From contig JAFQZK010000003.1 of the NCBI GenBank assembly GCA_017405965.1, positions 124,001 through 188,000 of the forward strand: DNA of 64,000 bases. Direction: 5' to 3'. The notes below the pieces were generated by a model. That model was not told the DNA's origin, did no database searches, and was given only the letters and a program-made list of their open reading frames with translations. Origin of the DNA: Muribaculaceae bacterium (GTDB taxonomy: Bacteria; Bacteroidota; Bacteroidia; Bacteroidales; Muribaculaceae). Within the stretch, counting starts at the first letter, position 1. Every line of letters begins with the position of its first letter. Shown piece by piece: positions 35,108 to 44,394 of this stretch. Both the position numbers and the translations under genes were made by a program.

Positions 35108-35596
35108 ATGTTCCGCGTGGGTTTGGGATTTGACGTACACCGCCTGGTCGAGGGCCGAGCCCTGTGGCTGGGCGGCGTGAACATTCCGTGGGAACGCGGC
35201 TTGCTGGGACACAGCGATGCCGACGTTGCCATCCATGCCCTGTGCGACGCCCTGCTGGGTGCCGCTGCCCTGCGCGACATCGGTTACTATTTCCCGGATT
35301 CTGATCCGCAATACAAAGGCATCGACAGCCGTCTGTTGTTGCGGCATGTGATGCACCTGCTTGATGAAAACGGCTACCGCTTGGGCAACTGCGATATCAC
35401 CATCTGTGCCGAGCGGCCGAAACTCAATCCTCACATCCCTGCCATGCAGCGTGAATTGGCAGCGTGCATGGACTGTGAACCCGGACAAGTGTCCATCAAG
35501 GCCACCACGACCGAGAAACTGGGCTATACCGGCCGTGGCGAGGGCATTGCCGCCCATGCTGTTGCATTGATTGTATCAAAATCGGTACAACCATGA
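35108..35596 (+). CDS. ispF: 2-C-methyl-D-erythritol 2,4-cyclodiphosphate synthase
   Basis: 162 residues from the ATG at 35108 (MFRVGLGFDVHRL); a TTG two codons upstream is ignored because IspF starts at this point. It makes the cyclic diphosphate intermediate in the non-mevalonate isoprenoid pathway. Metal-binding D9 and H11 in FDVHRL and the family motif LLGHSDADVAIHALCDALLG are present, as is the terminal KATTTEKLGYTGRGEGIAA. Length is normal. The stop overlaps the next gene by 4 bp (ATGA). Confidence 0.97.
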   Translation: MFRVGLGFDVHRLVEGRALWLGGVNIPWERGLLGHSDADVAIHALCDALLGAAALRDIGYYFPDSDPQYKGIDSRLLLRHVMHLLDENGYRLGNCDITICAERPKLNPHIPAMQRELAACMDCEPGQVSIKATTTEKLGYTGRGEGIAAHAVALIVSKSVQP

Positions 35597-36666
35597 AGGC
35601 CCAGGCACGACTGCAGCGGCGCATCCCTTATCTGGACATCCTGCGCATCGTGGCCTGCATGCTGGTCATCCTCATCCACACGCCCATCCGTCAATACGAC
35701 ATCTATTACAACACGCCGTCGATAGCCGGTGTGGTCTATACCGTGCTGGTGGCTGTGAACTGCAACCTGTTTTTCATGATCACGGGCGCCTTGTTGCTCC
35801 CTGTTACGCGCACGGGCAAGAGTTTCGTCAAGCGGCGCATGTGGGCCGTGCTGCCGCCCTTGTTGGTGTGGACGGTCGTTTATCTGCTTGAACATGCCTT
35901 CCTGCTGCACAACTTCACACCGCGATTGCTCACCTCGATCCTGTTCCATCCGGTTGAGGGACTGTTGTGGTATGTGTATGTGTTGGTTGTCATCTATGTG
36001 ACCTTGCCGTTGTTGAGCAGGTGCATCGAGGCCATCGGCAAGCGGGGCGTCGAGGTGCTGCTCGTGCTGTGGGTGCTGTCATCGTTCATCCCTTATCAGC
36101 ACGGCGTGTTCATGGAGGCTTCTCAGTACAGTCACAACATGTTCGGCGCGTTTGCCAACTACTACGGCTACGTGCTGCTGGGCTACTACATCCATCGTTA
36201 CGACCTTCCCGTGTTCACCCTTAAACACGGGTGGAAGTGGGCTCTGCTGTTCATCCTGGGCATCGTGGTGATGCCGCTTTTTGAGTTCCTGGTGCAGGGG
36301 AATTTCGGAATCACTTGGCAGCAGCACATCGACACGCTGACCAACGACATCAGCGTCAACAACATCGCCATGGCCACGCTGTTGTTTGTCGTTATCAAGC
36401 ATTTCGCCCCCGGGCGTTACGCCCCCGAGCGTCATCCCGCAACTGCCACTTGGTGGCCCCTGTTGAGCGTCTGCACCTTCGGCATCTACCTGTCACAGAT
36501 GATTGTGCTGCGCCAGGTCGTATGGCCGTTGACTGCCTCGTGGTTGGGACACGCCCACTGGGTCGTTGACTGCCTGGTGAGCGGGGTGCTCACATTCGCC
36601 GTCTGTTTCCTGCTCGTGCTGTTGCTGAGGTTCCTGCCTTTCCGCCGATACATCGTGGGCAAGTGA
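35593..36666 (+). CDS. Acyltransferase 3 family membrane protein
   Basis: 357 residues, about ten hydrophobic helices. The N-terminus RIPYLDILRIVACMLVILIH is the hallmark of the acyltransferase-3 (OafA/WecH) family, with the active-site His in that helix (H36). Such proteins O-acylate cell-surface glycans or are uncharacterised homologues. It overlaps the end of ispF by ATGA, so the two are translationally coupled, although no functional link is obvious. Confidence 0.85.
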   Translation: MKAQARLQRRIPYLDILRIVACMLVILIHTPIRQYDIYYNTPSIAGVVYTVLVAVNCNLFFMITGALLLPVTRTGKSFVKRRMWAVLPPLLVWTVVYLLEHAFLLHNFTPRLLTSILFHPVEGLLWYVYVLVVIYVTLPLLSRCIEAIGKRGVEVLLVLWVLSSFIPYQHGVFMEASQYSHNMFGAFANYYGYVLLGYYIHRYDLPVFTLKHGWKWALLFILGIVVMPLFEFLVQGNFGITWQQHIDTLTNDISVNNIAMATLLFVVIKHFAPGRYAPERHPATATWWPLLSVCTFGIYLSQMIVLRQVVWPLTASWLGHAHWVVDCLVSGVLTFAVCFLLVLLLRFLPFRRYIVGK

Positions 36667-36732
36667 TACAATGCTGGCAGTTTTGTTGCCTGCATCCGGC
36701 CGCCACTGTTGATGAAAAAGTGGTAGCGTTTT

Positions 36733-36763
36733 TTTGTTTTTTCGTGATGGCGCTGTATCTTTG
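36733..36763 (+). promoter_or_regulatory. Promoter of the NAGPA-type gene
   Basis: TTTG 36733-36736 and TATCTTTG 36756-36763, spaced 19 bp. The ATG at 36801 is 37 bp downstream. Confidence 0.8.
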
Positions 36764-36800
36764 CATCATTAACGCGTTAAACCATAAAAACTGATAAACG

Positions 36801-39257
36801 ATGAAAAAAACTTTACTGTTGTCTATTGTGCTGGGGGCACTCACCGTGCTGACCGCCCATGCCGATTTCGTGATAGGCGGTAAGACCTATTCGGCCGATA
36901 CGCTGGTCCGTCGTCAGGTGGGACCGGGCATGGTCAACACGATTGTGCGCATCCCCGACATGCCGCTCAATGTTTATATGGTCGAGGTTGACCTCAACAA
37001 TCCCAATAACCGTGTTGAGACCACCTACGGATACGGCACAGTCGGCAAAACCGAGTTGCTCTCCAATGCCGTGCAGCGTCATCGCACGCCCACCAAGCGC
37101 CCCCTTGTGGCCTGCAATGCCAATTTCTGGATCACCGGTGGCAATTTCCCGTTGGCCTATTTTGGACTGGGTACGCCTCAAGGCGGTGTGGTGCGTAACG
37201 ACACCACAATTGTGAATTTCAACAACACGGTCGACGTGTGGGTCGGTGGAGCCCAAAATGCAGGCACTGCGGGCATCACCCATGACAAGACCATTGTGAT
37301 GGGACGACTGAAATGGAGCGGTTTCATCTATTCCGACAAGTTTGCCCAACCCTTAGAGTACCAGAATGTGAATCGTCGTGCCGTGACGGGTGAGATCTGC
37401 CTGTATGGCCCTCCCTATACCCGCACGCGCATCTTCCAGAACGACTGGGTCGCTTTCGGCACGCGTGGCCATAATCACAGCGATAACTACTACCTGAATT
37501 TTGTCGACGGCAGCGAGTGGAACACCGCTGGTCCCATGAGGTTCACTGTTGCCGAGATCATCCCCGGGAAGGATAAACTCACCCTGGGTGACTATGATGC
37601 CTGTCTCACAGTCACCGGCGACGCCAACAAGGCTGTGATGGCTGCCCTCGAAGTGGGTGATGTGATTGAACTGACGTCAGGTTGGGCGACCATGGATGCC
37701 GACGCTACCGTTCAACCCGTCGGCGGCATCGAGAACCTGGTCACCGGTAATGCGATCATCATGCACAACGGCGAGTTGACGGCTCGCAACTACGAGGACG
37801 GCTACAACACGCCCGACTATTCACGCACCTGCTACGGCACCAGTGCCGACGGCAAGCACCTGTACTTGATGGTTATCGACAAGTCGGCCAGCCCGCAATA
37901 CGGCCTCTCGTTAGGCTGTCCTACCGACAAGGCTTGCGAGATCATGCGCCAGATGTGCCCTGATGTGAACGAGATTGTGAATATGGATGCCGGCGGCTCG
38001 GCCGAGATGCTGGTGATGGGCAAAATCATCAACACCACAACCGAATCAACGCCCCGTGGTGTGGCTACCGGATGGATGGTCGAGGCCATCGGCGAGGAGG
38101 ATTATGAAGTGGCCAGCATCGCTTTTGACCAATATCGTCTCGACATCCCCGAGTTCTCCATGACCAAGCCCCGCATTCTGGGTTACAACAAGATCGGCGA
38201 ACTCATTGACGAGGATGTGCAGGGCTTCACACTGACGTGCACCGACGAGGTGGGCACTACCGACGGCGACGTCTTCATTGCAGCGGGCGATGAGGCCTAT
38301 GGCACAGTGACTGCCACACTGAACGGTATGACTGCAACCGCTCCGGTGCATGTGATGCCGGCTCAGCCTTACATCTTGCTTAATCCACTCGTTATTGATG
38401 ATCGCGACTATCCCATCGAGGTGGCTGCCAAGATGGGAGACAAGGTGTTCTTCTATGGCACGACAGGCATCGAATGGAGCATCAACGACACCACTGTGGC
38501 CACGATCACCGACGGTGTGCTGCGCGGCAAGCAGAACGGTTCTACCAGGATGAATTGCACCCTGGGCCCGTACAGCATGACAGGAAGTGTGAAAGTGCAG
38601 ATCAGCGACGAGCCCTATCGTTATGAGGGATGGGACGGCTGGACGCTCAGGGGAACCGGTGCCAAGAACCTGACTCTTGACGAGGAGACCGGCCACATGA
38701 CGTTTGACTATACGACCAACCGTCTGCCCAACATCAAGATGACCAAGAGCGTGACCTTGTTTGGTCTGCCCGATACCGTAGGCCTCATCTTCAACTCCAC
38801 GATGCCCATCGACTATGTGCAGATGGATACCCGCAACTACTTCTACACCAAGGTCAACTACGTCATGTTCGAGCCCGAGGAGGGTAAACCGTACTTTGAG
38901 CCGGGCGTCGACCATCTGCTCTTGCTCAACCTCAAGGAGATGGGCGGTGCCGACTATGTGGGCACTTATCCCATCAACATCAGGTCCATCAAGTTCACCC
39001 TGAACAAGGATGCCGAGGAGAAGAACTACGAGATCAACCTCAAGGCGTTCTATTGCCACTATCCGGGTACCGACGGGCCGCAGCCCTACATCTCGGGTGA
39101 CGTGAACAATGACGGCGAGGTGAATATCGCCGACGTGAATGCGGTCATCGCTGTCATCCTGATGGATGCCACCTCTCCCGGTGCCGACGTGAACGGCGAC
39201 GGCGAGGTCAACATCGCCGACGTGAACGCCGTTATTGACCTCATTCTCAACATGTAA
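36801..39257 (+). CDS. Exported phosphodiester glycosidase (NAGPA domain) with dockerin-like tail
   Basis: 818 residues with signal peptide (IVLGALTVLTAHA/DF). Residues about 60-430 form a phosphodiester glycosidase/NAGPA domain: CNANFWITGGNFPLAYFGLG, LYLMVIDKSASPQYGLSLG, and the diagnostic NMDAGGSAEMLV close to residue 400. Two beta-rich domains follow, one Big-like (TATLNGMTATAPVHV), one about 150 residues and unassigned. The last ~54 residues are two dockerin-like loops, DVNNDGEVNIADVNAVIAVI and DVNGDGEVNIADVNAVIDLI. The family removes sugar-1-phosphodiester caps from glycans; the natural substrate here is unknown. A terminator follows at 39285. Confidence 0.85.
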   Translation: MKKTLLLSIVLGALTVLTAHADFVIGGKTYSADTLVRRQVGPGMVNTIVRIPDMPLNVYMVEVDLNNPNNRVETTYGYGTVGKTELLSNAVQRHRTPTKRPLVACNANFWITGGNFPLAYFGLGTPQGGVVRNDTTIVNFNNTVDVWVGGAQNAGTAGITHDKTIVMGRLKWSGFIYSDKFAQPLEYQNVNRRAVTGEICLYGPPYTRTRIFQNDWVAFGTRGHNHSDNYYLNFVDGSEWNTAGPMRFTVAEIIPGKDKLTLGDYDACLTVTGDANKAVMAALEVGDVIELTSGWATMDADATVQPVGGIENLVTGNAIIMHNGELTARNYEDGYNTPDYSRTCYGTSADGKHLYLMVIDKSASPQYGLSLGCPTDKACEIMRQMCPDVNEIVNMDAGGSAEMLVMGKIINTTTESTPRGVATGWMVEAIGEEDYEVASIAFDQYRLDIPEFSMTKPRILGYNKIGELIDEDVQGFTLTCTDEVGTTDGDVFIAAGDEAYGTVTATLNGMTATAPVHVMPAQPYILLNPLVIDDRDYPIEVAAKMGDKVFFYGTTGIEWSINDTTVATITDGVLRGKQNGSTRMNCTLGPYSMTGSVKVQISDEPYRYEGWDGWTLRGTGAKNLTLDEETGHMTFDYTTNRLPNIKMTKSVTLFGLPDTVGLIFNSTMPIDYVQMDTRNYFYTKVNYVMFEPEEGKPYFEPGVDHLLLLNLKEMGGADYVGTYPINIRSIKFTLNKDAEEKNYEINLKAFYCHYPGTDGPQPYISGDVNNDGEVNIADVNAVIAVILMDATSPGADVNGDGEVNIADVNAVIDLILNM

Positions 39258-39284
39258 GAGTTTGTGATTGAATCATGGATAATG

Positions 39285-39315
39285 AAAACGGGTGGCCATC
39301 GGGCCGCCCGTTTTT
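39285..39315 (+). terminator. Terminator after the NAGPA-type gene
   Basis: AAAACGGG-t-GGCC pairs with GGCC-g-CCCGTTTT, followed by T and C. Confidence 0.85.
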
Positions 39316-39390
39316 CGGTCAATGGAAGCCTATGGTTTTCGTTCAGGACCGGCTCGAGTCACGGCAAAGCCAAACAAAAATAGTCATTTG

Positions 39391-39422
39391 TTTGGCTCTG
39401 AGTTTGATTTGCAGTACCTTTG
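39391..39422 (+). promoter_or_regulatory. Promoter of the suf operon
   Basis: TTTG 39391-39394 and TACCTTTG 39415-39422, spaced 20 bp, 34 bp before the sufB ATG. Confidence 0.85.
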
Positions 39423-39456
39423 TGCTGCTTTTAGAGAGAGGTATTGAATATAACTG

Positions 39457-40917
39457 ATGAAAGAGAACGAGAAACCTGAAAAAGGGAATCAGATTATAGA
39501 GGAAGCGGCACAAGCCGAGTATAAGTATGGCTTCGTGACCGATATCGAGACCGAGGTCATTCCCAAGGGATTGGACGAGGATGTGGTGCGCCGCATCTCG
39601 GCCTTGAAAGGTGAACCCGAGTGGCTGCTGGAGTTCCGCCTGAAGGCTTACCGCCACTGGCTGACGCTCAAGGCTCCCACCTGGGGCCATGTGCATGTAC
39701 CCGAGATTGATTTCCAGGACATCAGCTACTATGCTGCACCGCGCAAGAAAACGGCGGGTGAGAAAAAGGAGATTGATCCCGAACTGAAAAAGACCTTCGA
39801 CAAGTTGGGCATCCCCCTGGAGGAGCAGTTGCGCTTGAGCGGTATGGCTGTTGACGCCGTCATGGACAGTGTGAGCGTGAAGACGACCTATCGTGAGCGT
39901 CTGGCCGAGCTGGGTGTGATTTTCTGCTCGATGAGCGAGGCTGTGAAGGACTATCCTGACCTGGTGCGCAAGTACCTGGGCAAGGTGGTGCCTTATACCG
40001 ACAATTTCTATGCCGCCTTGAACTCGGCAGTGTTCAGCGACGGCTCGTTTGTGTATATTCCCAAGGGTGTGCGTTGCCCGATGGAACTGTCCACCTACTT
40101 CCGCATCAATGCGGCTCAGACAGGTCAGTTCGAGCGCACGCTGATTGTTGCCGACGACGATGCCTATGTCTCCTACCTGGAGGGCTGTACCGCCCCCATG
40201 CGCGACGAGAACCAGTTGCACGCTGCCATCGTCGAAATCATCGTCGAGGATCGTGCCGAGGTCAAGTACAGCACCGTGCAGAACTGGTATCCCGGCGACA
40301 AGGACGGCAAGGGCGGTATCTACAACCTGGTGACCAAGCGCGGATTGTGCCGTGGCGACCACAGCAAGCTCTCGTGGACTCAGGTCGAGACCGGTAGCGC
40401 CATCACGTGGAAGTACCCCAGCTGTGTGCTCAAGGGTGACCACTCGGTGGGTGAGTTCTACAGTGTGGCCTTGACCAACAACTGGCAGGAGGCCGACACG
40501 GGCACTAAGATGATTCATCTGGGCAAGAACAGCACCAGCACCATCGTGAGCAAGGGCATCAGCGCCGGCCATAGCCAGAACAGCTATCGCGGTATGGTCA
40601 AGATAGCCCCCAAGGCGACCGGTTGCCGCAACTTCACCCAATGCGATAGTCTGCTGCTGAGCGACACCAGCGGAGCCCACACTTTCCCCGTGATTGAGGT
40701 GGGTAACGACACGTCGGTGGTTGAGCACGAGGCAACGACCAGCAAAATCAACGAGGATCAGATTTTCTACTGCAACCAGCGTGGCATCGCTACCGAGGAT
40801 GCCGTGGGACTCATCGTCAACGGCTATGCCAAGGAGGTGATGGCCAAATTGCCGATGGAGTTTGCCGTCGAGGCCCAGAAACTCCTGAGCATCTCGCTCG
40901 AGGGCAGCGTGGGATAA
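39457..40917 (+). CDS. sufB: Fe-S cluster assembly scaffold SufB
   Basis: 486-residue core subunit of the SufBCD scaffold that assembles Fe-S clusters in the cytosol. It contains the family stretches [39 protein letters not shown], the active-site-region [20 protein letters not shown], and [20 protein letters not shown] near the end. First gene of sufBCDS, with a strong promoter. The 78-bp gap to sufC carries four 9-bp ATCTAGA-type units, placing an unusual repeat array inside an essential operon. Confidence 0.97.
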   Translation: MKENEKPEKGNQIIEEAAQAEYKYGFVTDIETEVIPKGLDEDVVRRISALKGEPEWLLEFRLKAYRHWLTLKAPTWGHVHVPEIDFQDISYYAAPRKKTAGEKKEIDPELKKTFDKLGIPLEEQLRLSGMAVDAVMDSVSVKTTYRERLAELGVIFCSMSEAVKDYPDLVRKYLGKVVPYTDNFYAALNSAVFSDGSFVYIPKGVRCPMELSTYFRINAAQTGQFERTLIVADDDAYVSYLEGCTAPMRDENQLHAAIVEIIVEDRAEVKYSTVQNWYPGDKDGKGGIYNLVTKRGLCRGDHSKLSWTQVETGSAITWKYPSCVLKGDHSVGEFYSVALTNNWQEADTGTKMIHLGKNSTSTIVSKGISAGHSQNSYRGMVKIAPKATGCRNFTQCDSLLLSDTSGAHTFPVIEVGNDTSVVEHEATTSKINEDQIFYCNQRGIATEDAVGLIVNGYAKEVMAKLPMEFAVEAQKLLSISLEGSVG

Positions 40918-40922
40918 TCATC

Positions 40923-40958
40923 ATCTCTAGAATCTCTAGAATATCTAGAACCTCTAGA
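40923..40958. repeat. Four 9-bp tandem units between sufB and sufC
   Basis: Units ATCTCTAGA (40923), ATCTCTAGA (40932), ATATCTAGA (40941) and ACCTCTAGA (40950). Same period and core as 568-612 and 50190-50216. Confidence 0.92.
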
Positions 40959-40995
40959 AAATAAAAAAGTAAAAGAAAAAATAAACGATAATATC

Positions 40996-41754
40996 ATGTT
41001 AGTAATAAAGGATTTACAGGCCTCGATCGAGGACAAGCAGATATTGAAAGGCATCAACCTGACGGTTAAGCCGGGTGAGGTGCACGCCATCATGGGACCC
41101 AACGGTTCGGGCAAGAGCACCCTGAGCGCTGTGCTGACGGGCAATCCCGCTTATACAGTGACCGGCGGCAGCGTCGAGTTCTACGGCAAGGACCTGTTGG
41201 CCCTCTCGCCCGAGGACCGCGCCCACGAGGGTCTGTTCTTGAGTTTCCAGTATCCCGTCGAGATTCCCGGTGTGTCGATGGTCAACTTCATGCGCACCGC
41301 CTTGAACGAGAAGCGCAAGTACTTCGGTCAGGAGCCGTTGAGCGCTGCCGACTTCCTGAAACTCATGCGCGAGAAGCGCAGCATCGTGCAACTCGATAAC
41401 AAACTCGCTTCGCGTGCCGTTAACGAGGGCTTTTCGGGCGGTGAGAAGAAGCGCAACGAGATTTTCCAGATGGCTATGCTCGAGCCCAAGTTGAGCATCC
41501 TCGACGAAACCGACAGTGGCCTTGACATCGATGCCCTGCGCATCGTCGCCAGTGGCGTGAACACGCTCAAGAGCAAGGACAATGCCACCATCGTCATCAC
41601 CCACTATCAGCGTCTGCTGGACTATATCAAGCCCGACTTTGTGCATGTCCTGTACAAGGGCCGCATCGTCATGAGCGCCGGTCCCGAGCTGGCTCTGGAG
41701 CTTGAGGAGAAGGGATATGACTGGATCAAGGAACAAGTCGATTCACAGCAATAA
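40996..41754 (+). CDS. sufC: Fe-S assembly ATPase SufC
   Basis: 252-residue ABC-type ATPase of the SufBCD complex. Walker A is GPNGSGKST, the signature region is [11 protein letters not shown] (the SufC-specific variant), and Walker B is [17 protein letters not shown], followed by the switch His in [11 protein letters not shown]. Length and motifs are textbook for SufC. The stop is adjacent to the sufD ATG with no gap. Confidence 0.97.
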   Translation: MLVIKDLQASIEDKQILKGINLTVKPGEVHAIMGPNGSGKSTLSAVLTGNPAYTVTGGSVEFYGKDLLALSPEDRAHEGLFLSFQYPVEIPGVSMVNFMRTALNEKRKYFGQEPLSAADFLKLMREKRSIVQLDNKLASRAVNEGFSGGEKKRNEIFQMAMLEPKLSILDETDSGLDIDALRIVASGVNTLKSKDNATIVITHYQRLLDYIKPDFVHVLYKGRIVMSAGPELALELEEKGYDWIKEQVDSQQ

Positions 41755-43110
41755 ATGGAGATGAACGCACTCAAGCAATATATCGACCTGTTTGATGAGT
41801 GCCGCGCGCTCATCGAGCAGCAGTCGCCCGCCCTGTTGAACGCCTTGCGGGAACAGGCGCGTGAGCAATTGGAGACGGCTCGCTTGCCGCGTAAGGGCAG
41901 CGAGGACTATGAGGCGACCGATCTCGAGGCCGTGTTCTCGCACGACTATGGCGTGAACATCAACCGCCTGCCCTTTGACGCTGACCCGGGCGAGACGTTC
42001 CATTGCGATGTGCCCAACATGAGCACCTGCCTGTACTACAGCAGCAATGACGCCTTCCACAGCAGTCCCACCGCCGAGCGCAATATCGGCCAAGTGGTGG
42101 TCGAGCCTTTCAGCATGGCCGCGGTTGATTACCCCGAGTTGATGAACGCCTATTATGGCAAACTGGCTCGCTTGAGCGACCCCACCGTGGCGCTCAACAC
42201 CCTGCTGGTGCAGGATGGCCTGTTTATCTATGTCCCCGATGGTGTGGTGGCCGAGCGTCCGGTCCAGTTGGTCAACATCTTCAATGCAGCGCTCGACATG
42301 ATGGTGCAGCGACGTCTGCTCATCATCGTGGGCAAGAATGCAGCCATCAAATTATTGGCCTGTGATCACACGCAGAGTCCTGACTACCATTACCTGAACA
42401 ATCAGGTGGTGGAGATCGTCGCCATGCAGGGAAGCACGGTTGATTACTATGACATGGAGGAGAGCACTCCGTTGACCAACCGTGTCTCGTCTATTTACGT
42501 CGATCAACACGAGGGCAGCAATGTGCTCATCGACGGTATCACACTCATCAACGGTTTCACCCGCAACAACTACCACGTCGAGGTCAACGGCGAGCATGCC
42601 GAGACTCAACTGCTGGGTATGACGATTGCCAGTGGTGAGCAGCACGTCGATAACCACACGTTCATCAGTCACAATGCACCTCGTTGCCACAGTAACGAGA
42701 TGTTCAAGTATGTGCTCAATGATAAGGCTGTAGGTGCCTTTGTCGGTAAGATTCTGGTGAAGCCCGACTGTCCCCGTGTCGAGGCCTATCAGGGCAACCG
42801 CAACCTGTGCGGCGCTCCCACGGCCAAGATGTACACCAAACCTCAACTCGAGATCTACACCGATGACGTGATGTGTTCTCATGGTTCGGCTGTCGGACAA
42901 CTCGATGAGGATGCCCTGTTCTATATGCGCACACGAGGAATCGGCATTGAAGAGGCCCGCCGCCTGTTGATGCAGGCCTTTGTCGCCGATGTCATCGATG
43001 GTGTGCGCCTCGACGCCCTCAAGGACCGTCTGCATTATCTGGTGGAGAAGCGCTTTGCCGGTACGTTGAGCAACTGCGCCAGTTGTATGGCCGCCTGCAG
43101 AAAGAATTAG
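41755..43110 (+). CDS. sufD: Fe-S assembly protein SufD
   Basis: 451 residues, the second scaffold subunit and a distant paralogue of SufB. The beta-helix core has VNIFNAALDMMVQRRLLIIV, DHTQSPDYHYLNNQVVEI and the conserved NRNLCGAPTAKMYTKPQLEIYTDD split across 42799-42870, then CSHGSAVGQLDEDALFYMRT. The C-terminus holds a Cys pair (NCASCMAACRKN) whose function I cannot assign. The start is the ATG directly after the sufC stop; a second ATG two codons later is also possible. Confidence 0.95.
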   Translation: MEMNALKQYIDLFDECRALIEQQSPALLNALREQAREQLETARLPRKGSEDYEATDLEAVFSHDYGVNINRLPFDADPGETFHCDVPNMSTCLYYSSNDAFHSSPTAERNIGQVVVEPFSMAAVDYPELMNAYYGKLARLSDPTVALNTLLVQDGLFIYVPDGVVAERPVQLVNIFNAALDMMVQRRLLIIVGKNAAIKLLACDHTQSPDYHYLNNQVVEIVAMQGSTVDYYDMEESTPLTNRVSSIYVDQHEGSNVLIDGITLINGFTRNNYHVEVNGEHAETQLLGMTIASGEQHVDNHTFISHNAPRCHSNEMFKYVLNDKAVGAFVGKILVKPDCPRVEAYQGNRNLCGAPTAKMYTKPQLEIYTDDVMCSHGSAVGQLDEDALFYMRTRGIGIEEARRLLMQAFVADVIDGVRLDALKDRLHYLVEKRFAGTLSNCASCMAACRKN

Positions 43111-43154
43111 CAGTAAAACCTCTCTCAACTAAGGACTAGAAACTAAAAACTGAA

Positions 43155-44366
43155 ATGGACATCAACAAGATACGCGAGGATTATCCCATCCTGCAACGCC
43201 AGATCGAGGGCCGTCCGCTCATCTATCTCGACAATGCCGCCACGTCCCAGACGCCGCGTTCGGTGGTGGAGGCCATCGACCAGATGTACTTCCACTACAA
43301 GGCCAATGTGCATCGTGGTGTACACACGCTGTCGCAAGAAGCCACCGACATGGTGGAACTCACACGCGAGAAAGTGCGGGCGTTTATCAATGCGGGCAGC
43401 GTGCAGGAGGTGATTTTCACCCGCGGCACCACCGAGGGCATCAACCTGGTGGCCTCCTCGTTCGGCCAGATGCTGGAGAACGGCGACGAAATCATCGTCA
43501 CCGTGATGGAGCATCACAGCAACATCGTGCCTTGGCAACTCATCGGTCAGCGTAAGCGTGTCACCCTGCGTGTCGTGCCCATCAACGACCGCGGCGAGGT
43601 CGATATGGAGGCCTATGAGGACCTGTTCAGCGACAGCACCCGTTTTGTGGCGCTGGCCCATGTGTCCAACGTGCTGGGCACTGTCAATCCCGTGAAAGAG
43701 ATGATTGCCGTCGCCCACCGTCATGGTGTGCCCGTACTCATCGACGGAGCCCAGGCCGCTCCTCATGTGCCTGTCGATGTTCAAGACCTGGATTGTGATT
43801 TTTATGCCTTCTCGAGTCACAAGATGTATGGCCCCGCCGGGGTGGGCATCCTCTACGGCAAGCGTTACTGGCTGGACAAGATGCCGCCTTACCAGGGTGG
43901 GGGAGAAATGATAGGTCAGGTGACGTTTGAGCGCACAACTTTCGCCGAGTTGCCGTTCAAGTTCGAGGCCGGCACTCCTGACTTTGTGGATATCGCCGCC
44001 TTTGGTGCCGCGATCGACTATGTGCAGGGTCTGGGATTAGATAACATCGCTGCCCATGAGCATCAGTTGCTCAAGGCTGCCGTCGAGGGACTTGAGACAA
44101 TAGACGGGATGCGCTTCTTTGGCACCGCAACGGACAAGAGCGGCGTGGTGTCCTTCCTCGTTGGCGACATCAGCAGTTATGACATGGGACTGCTGCTCGA
44201 CAAGTTGGGTATAGCGGTGCGCACCGGCCACCATTGTGCCCAGCCGTTGATGGCCCGCTACGGTGTGACAGGCATGGTGCGTGCCTCGTTTGCCGTGTAC
44301 AACACGCTCGACGAGGTGGCTTCCTTTGTCGCTGCTACCCGTCGTGTGGCCGACATGCTTCGCTAG
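43155..44366 (+). CDS. sufS: Cysteine desulfurase SufS
   Basis: 403-residue PLP enzyme that takes sulfur from cysteine for the SufBCD scaffold. The PLP lysine is in AFSSHKMYGPAGVGILYG and the active Cys is in RTGHHCAQPLM, the group II pattern. N-terminal IYLDNAATSQTP is a family hallmark. Last gene of sufBCDS; no sufE or sufU lies in the operon or nearby, so the sulfur shuttle must be encoded elsewhere or be dispensable. Confidence 0.96.
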   Translation: MDINKIREDYPILQRQIEGRPLIYLDNAATSQTPRSVVEAIDQMYFHYKANVHRGVHTLSQEATDMVELTREKVRAFINAGSVQEVIFTRGTTEGINLVASSFGQMLENGDEIIVTVMEHHSNIVPWQLIGQRKRVTLRVVPINDRGEVDMEAYEDLFSDSTRFVALAHVSNVLGTVNPVKEMIAVAHRHGVPVLIDGAQAAPHVPVDVQDLDCDFYAFSSHKMYGPAGVGILYGKRYWLDKMPPYQGGGEMIGQVTFERTTFAELPFKFEAGTPDFVDIAAFGAAIDYVQGLGLDNIAAHEHQLLKAAVEGLETIDGMRFFGTATDKSGVVSFLVGDISSYDMGLLLDKLGIAVRTGHHCAQPLMARYGVTGMVRASFAVYNTLDEVASFVAATRRVADMLR

Positions 44367-44394
44367 AACAACGAAATCAAAATATTTAATAGGG

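Noticed and set aside
39343-40728. 461-codon minus-strand open frame opposite sufB
   Set aside because: Antisense shadow of sufB; no recognisable motif and it would overlap the suf promoter.
44281-44394. Upstream extension of the first CotH gene into sufS
   Set aside because: It would overlap the sufS coding end and put 38 unrelated residues before a clean signal peptide; the ATG at 44395 is better.
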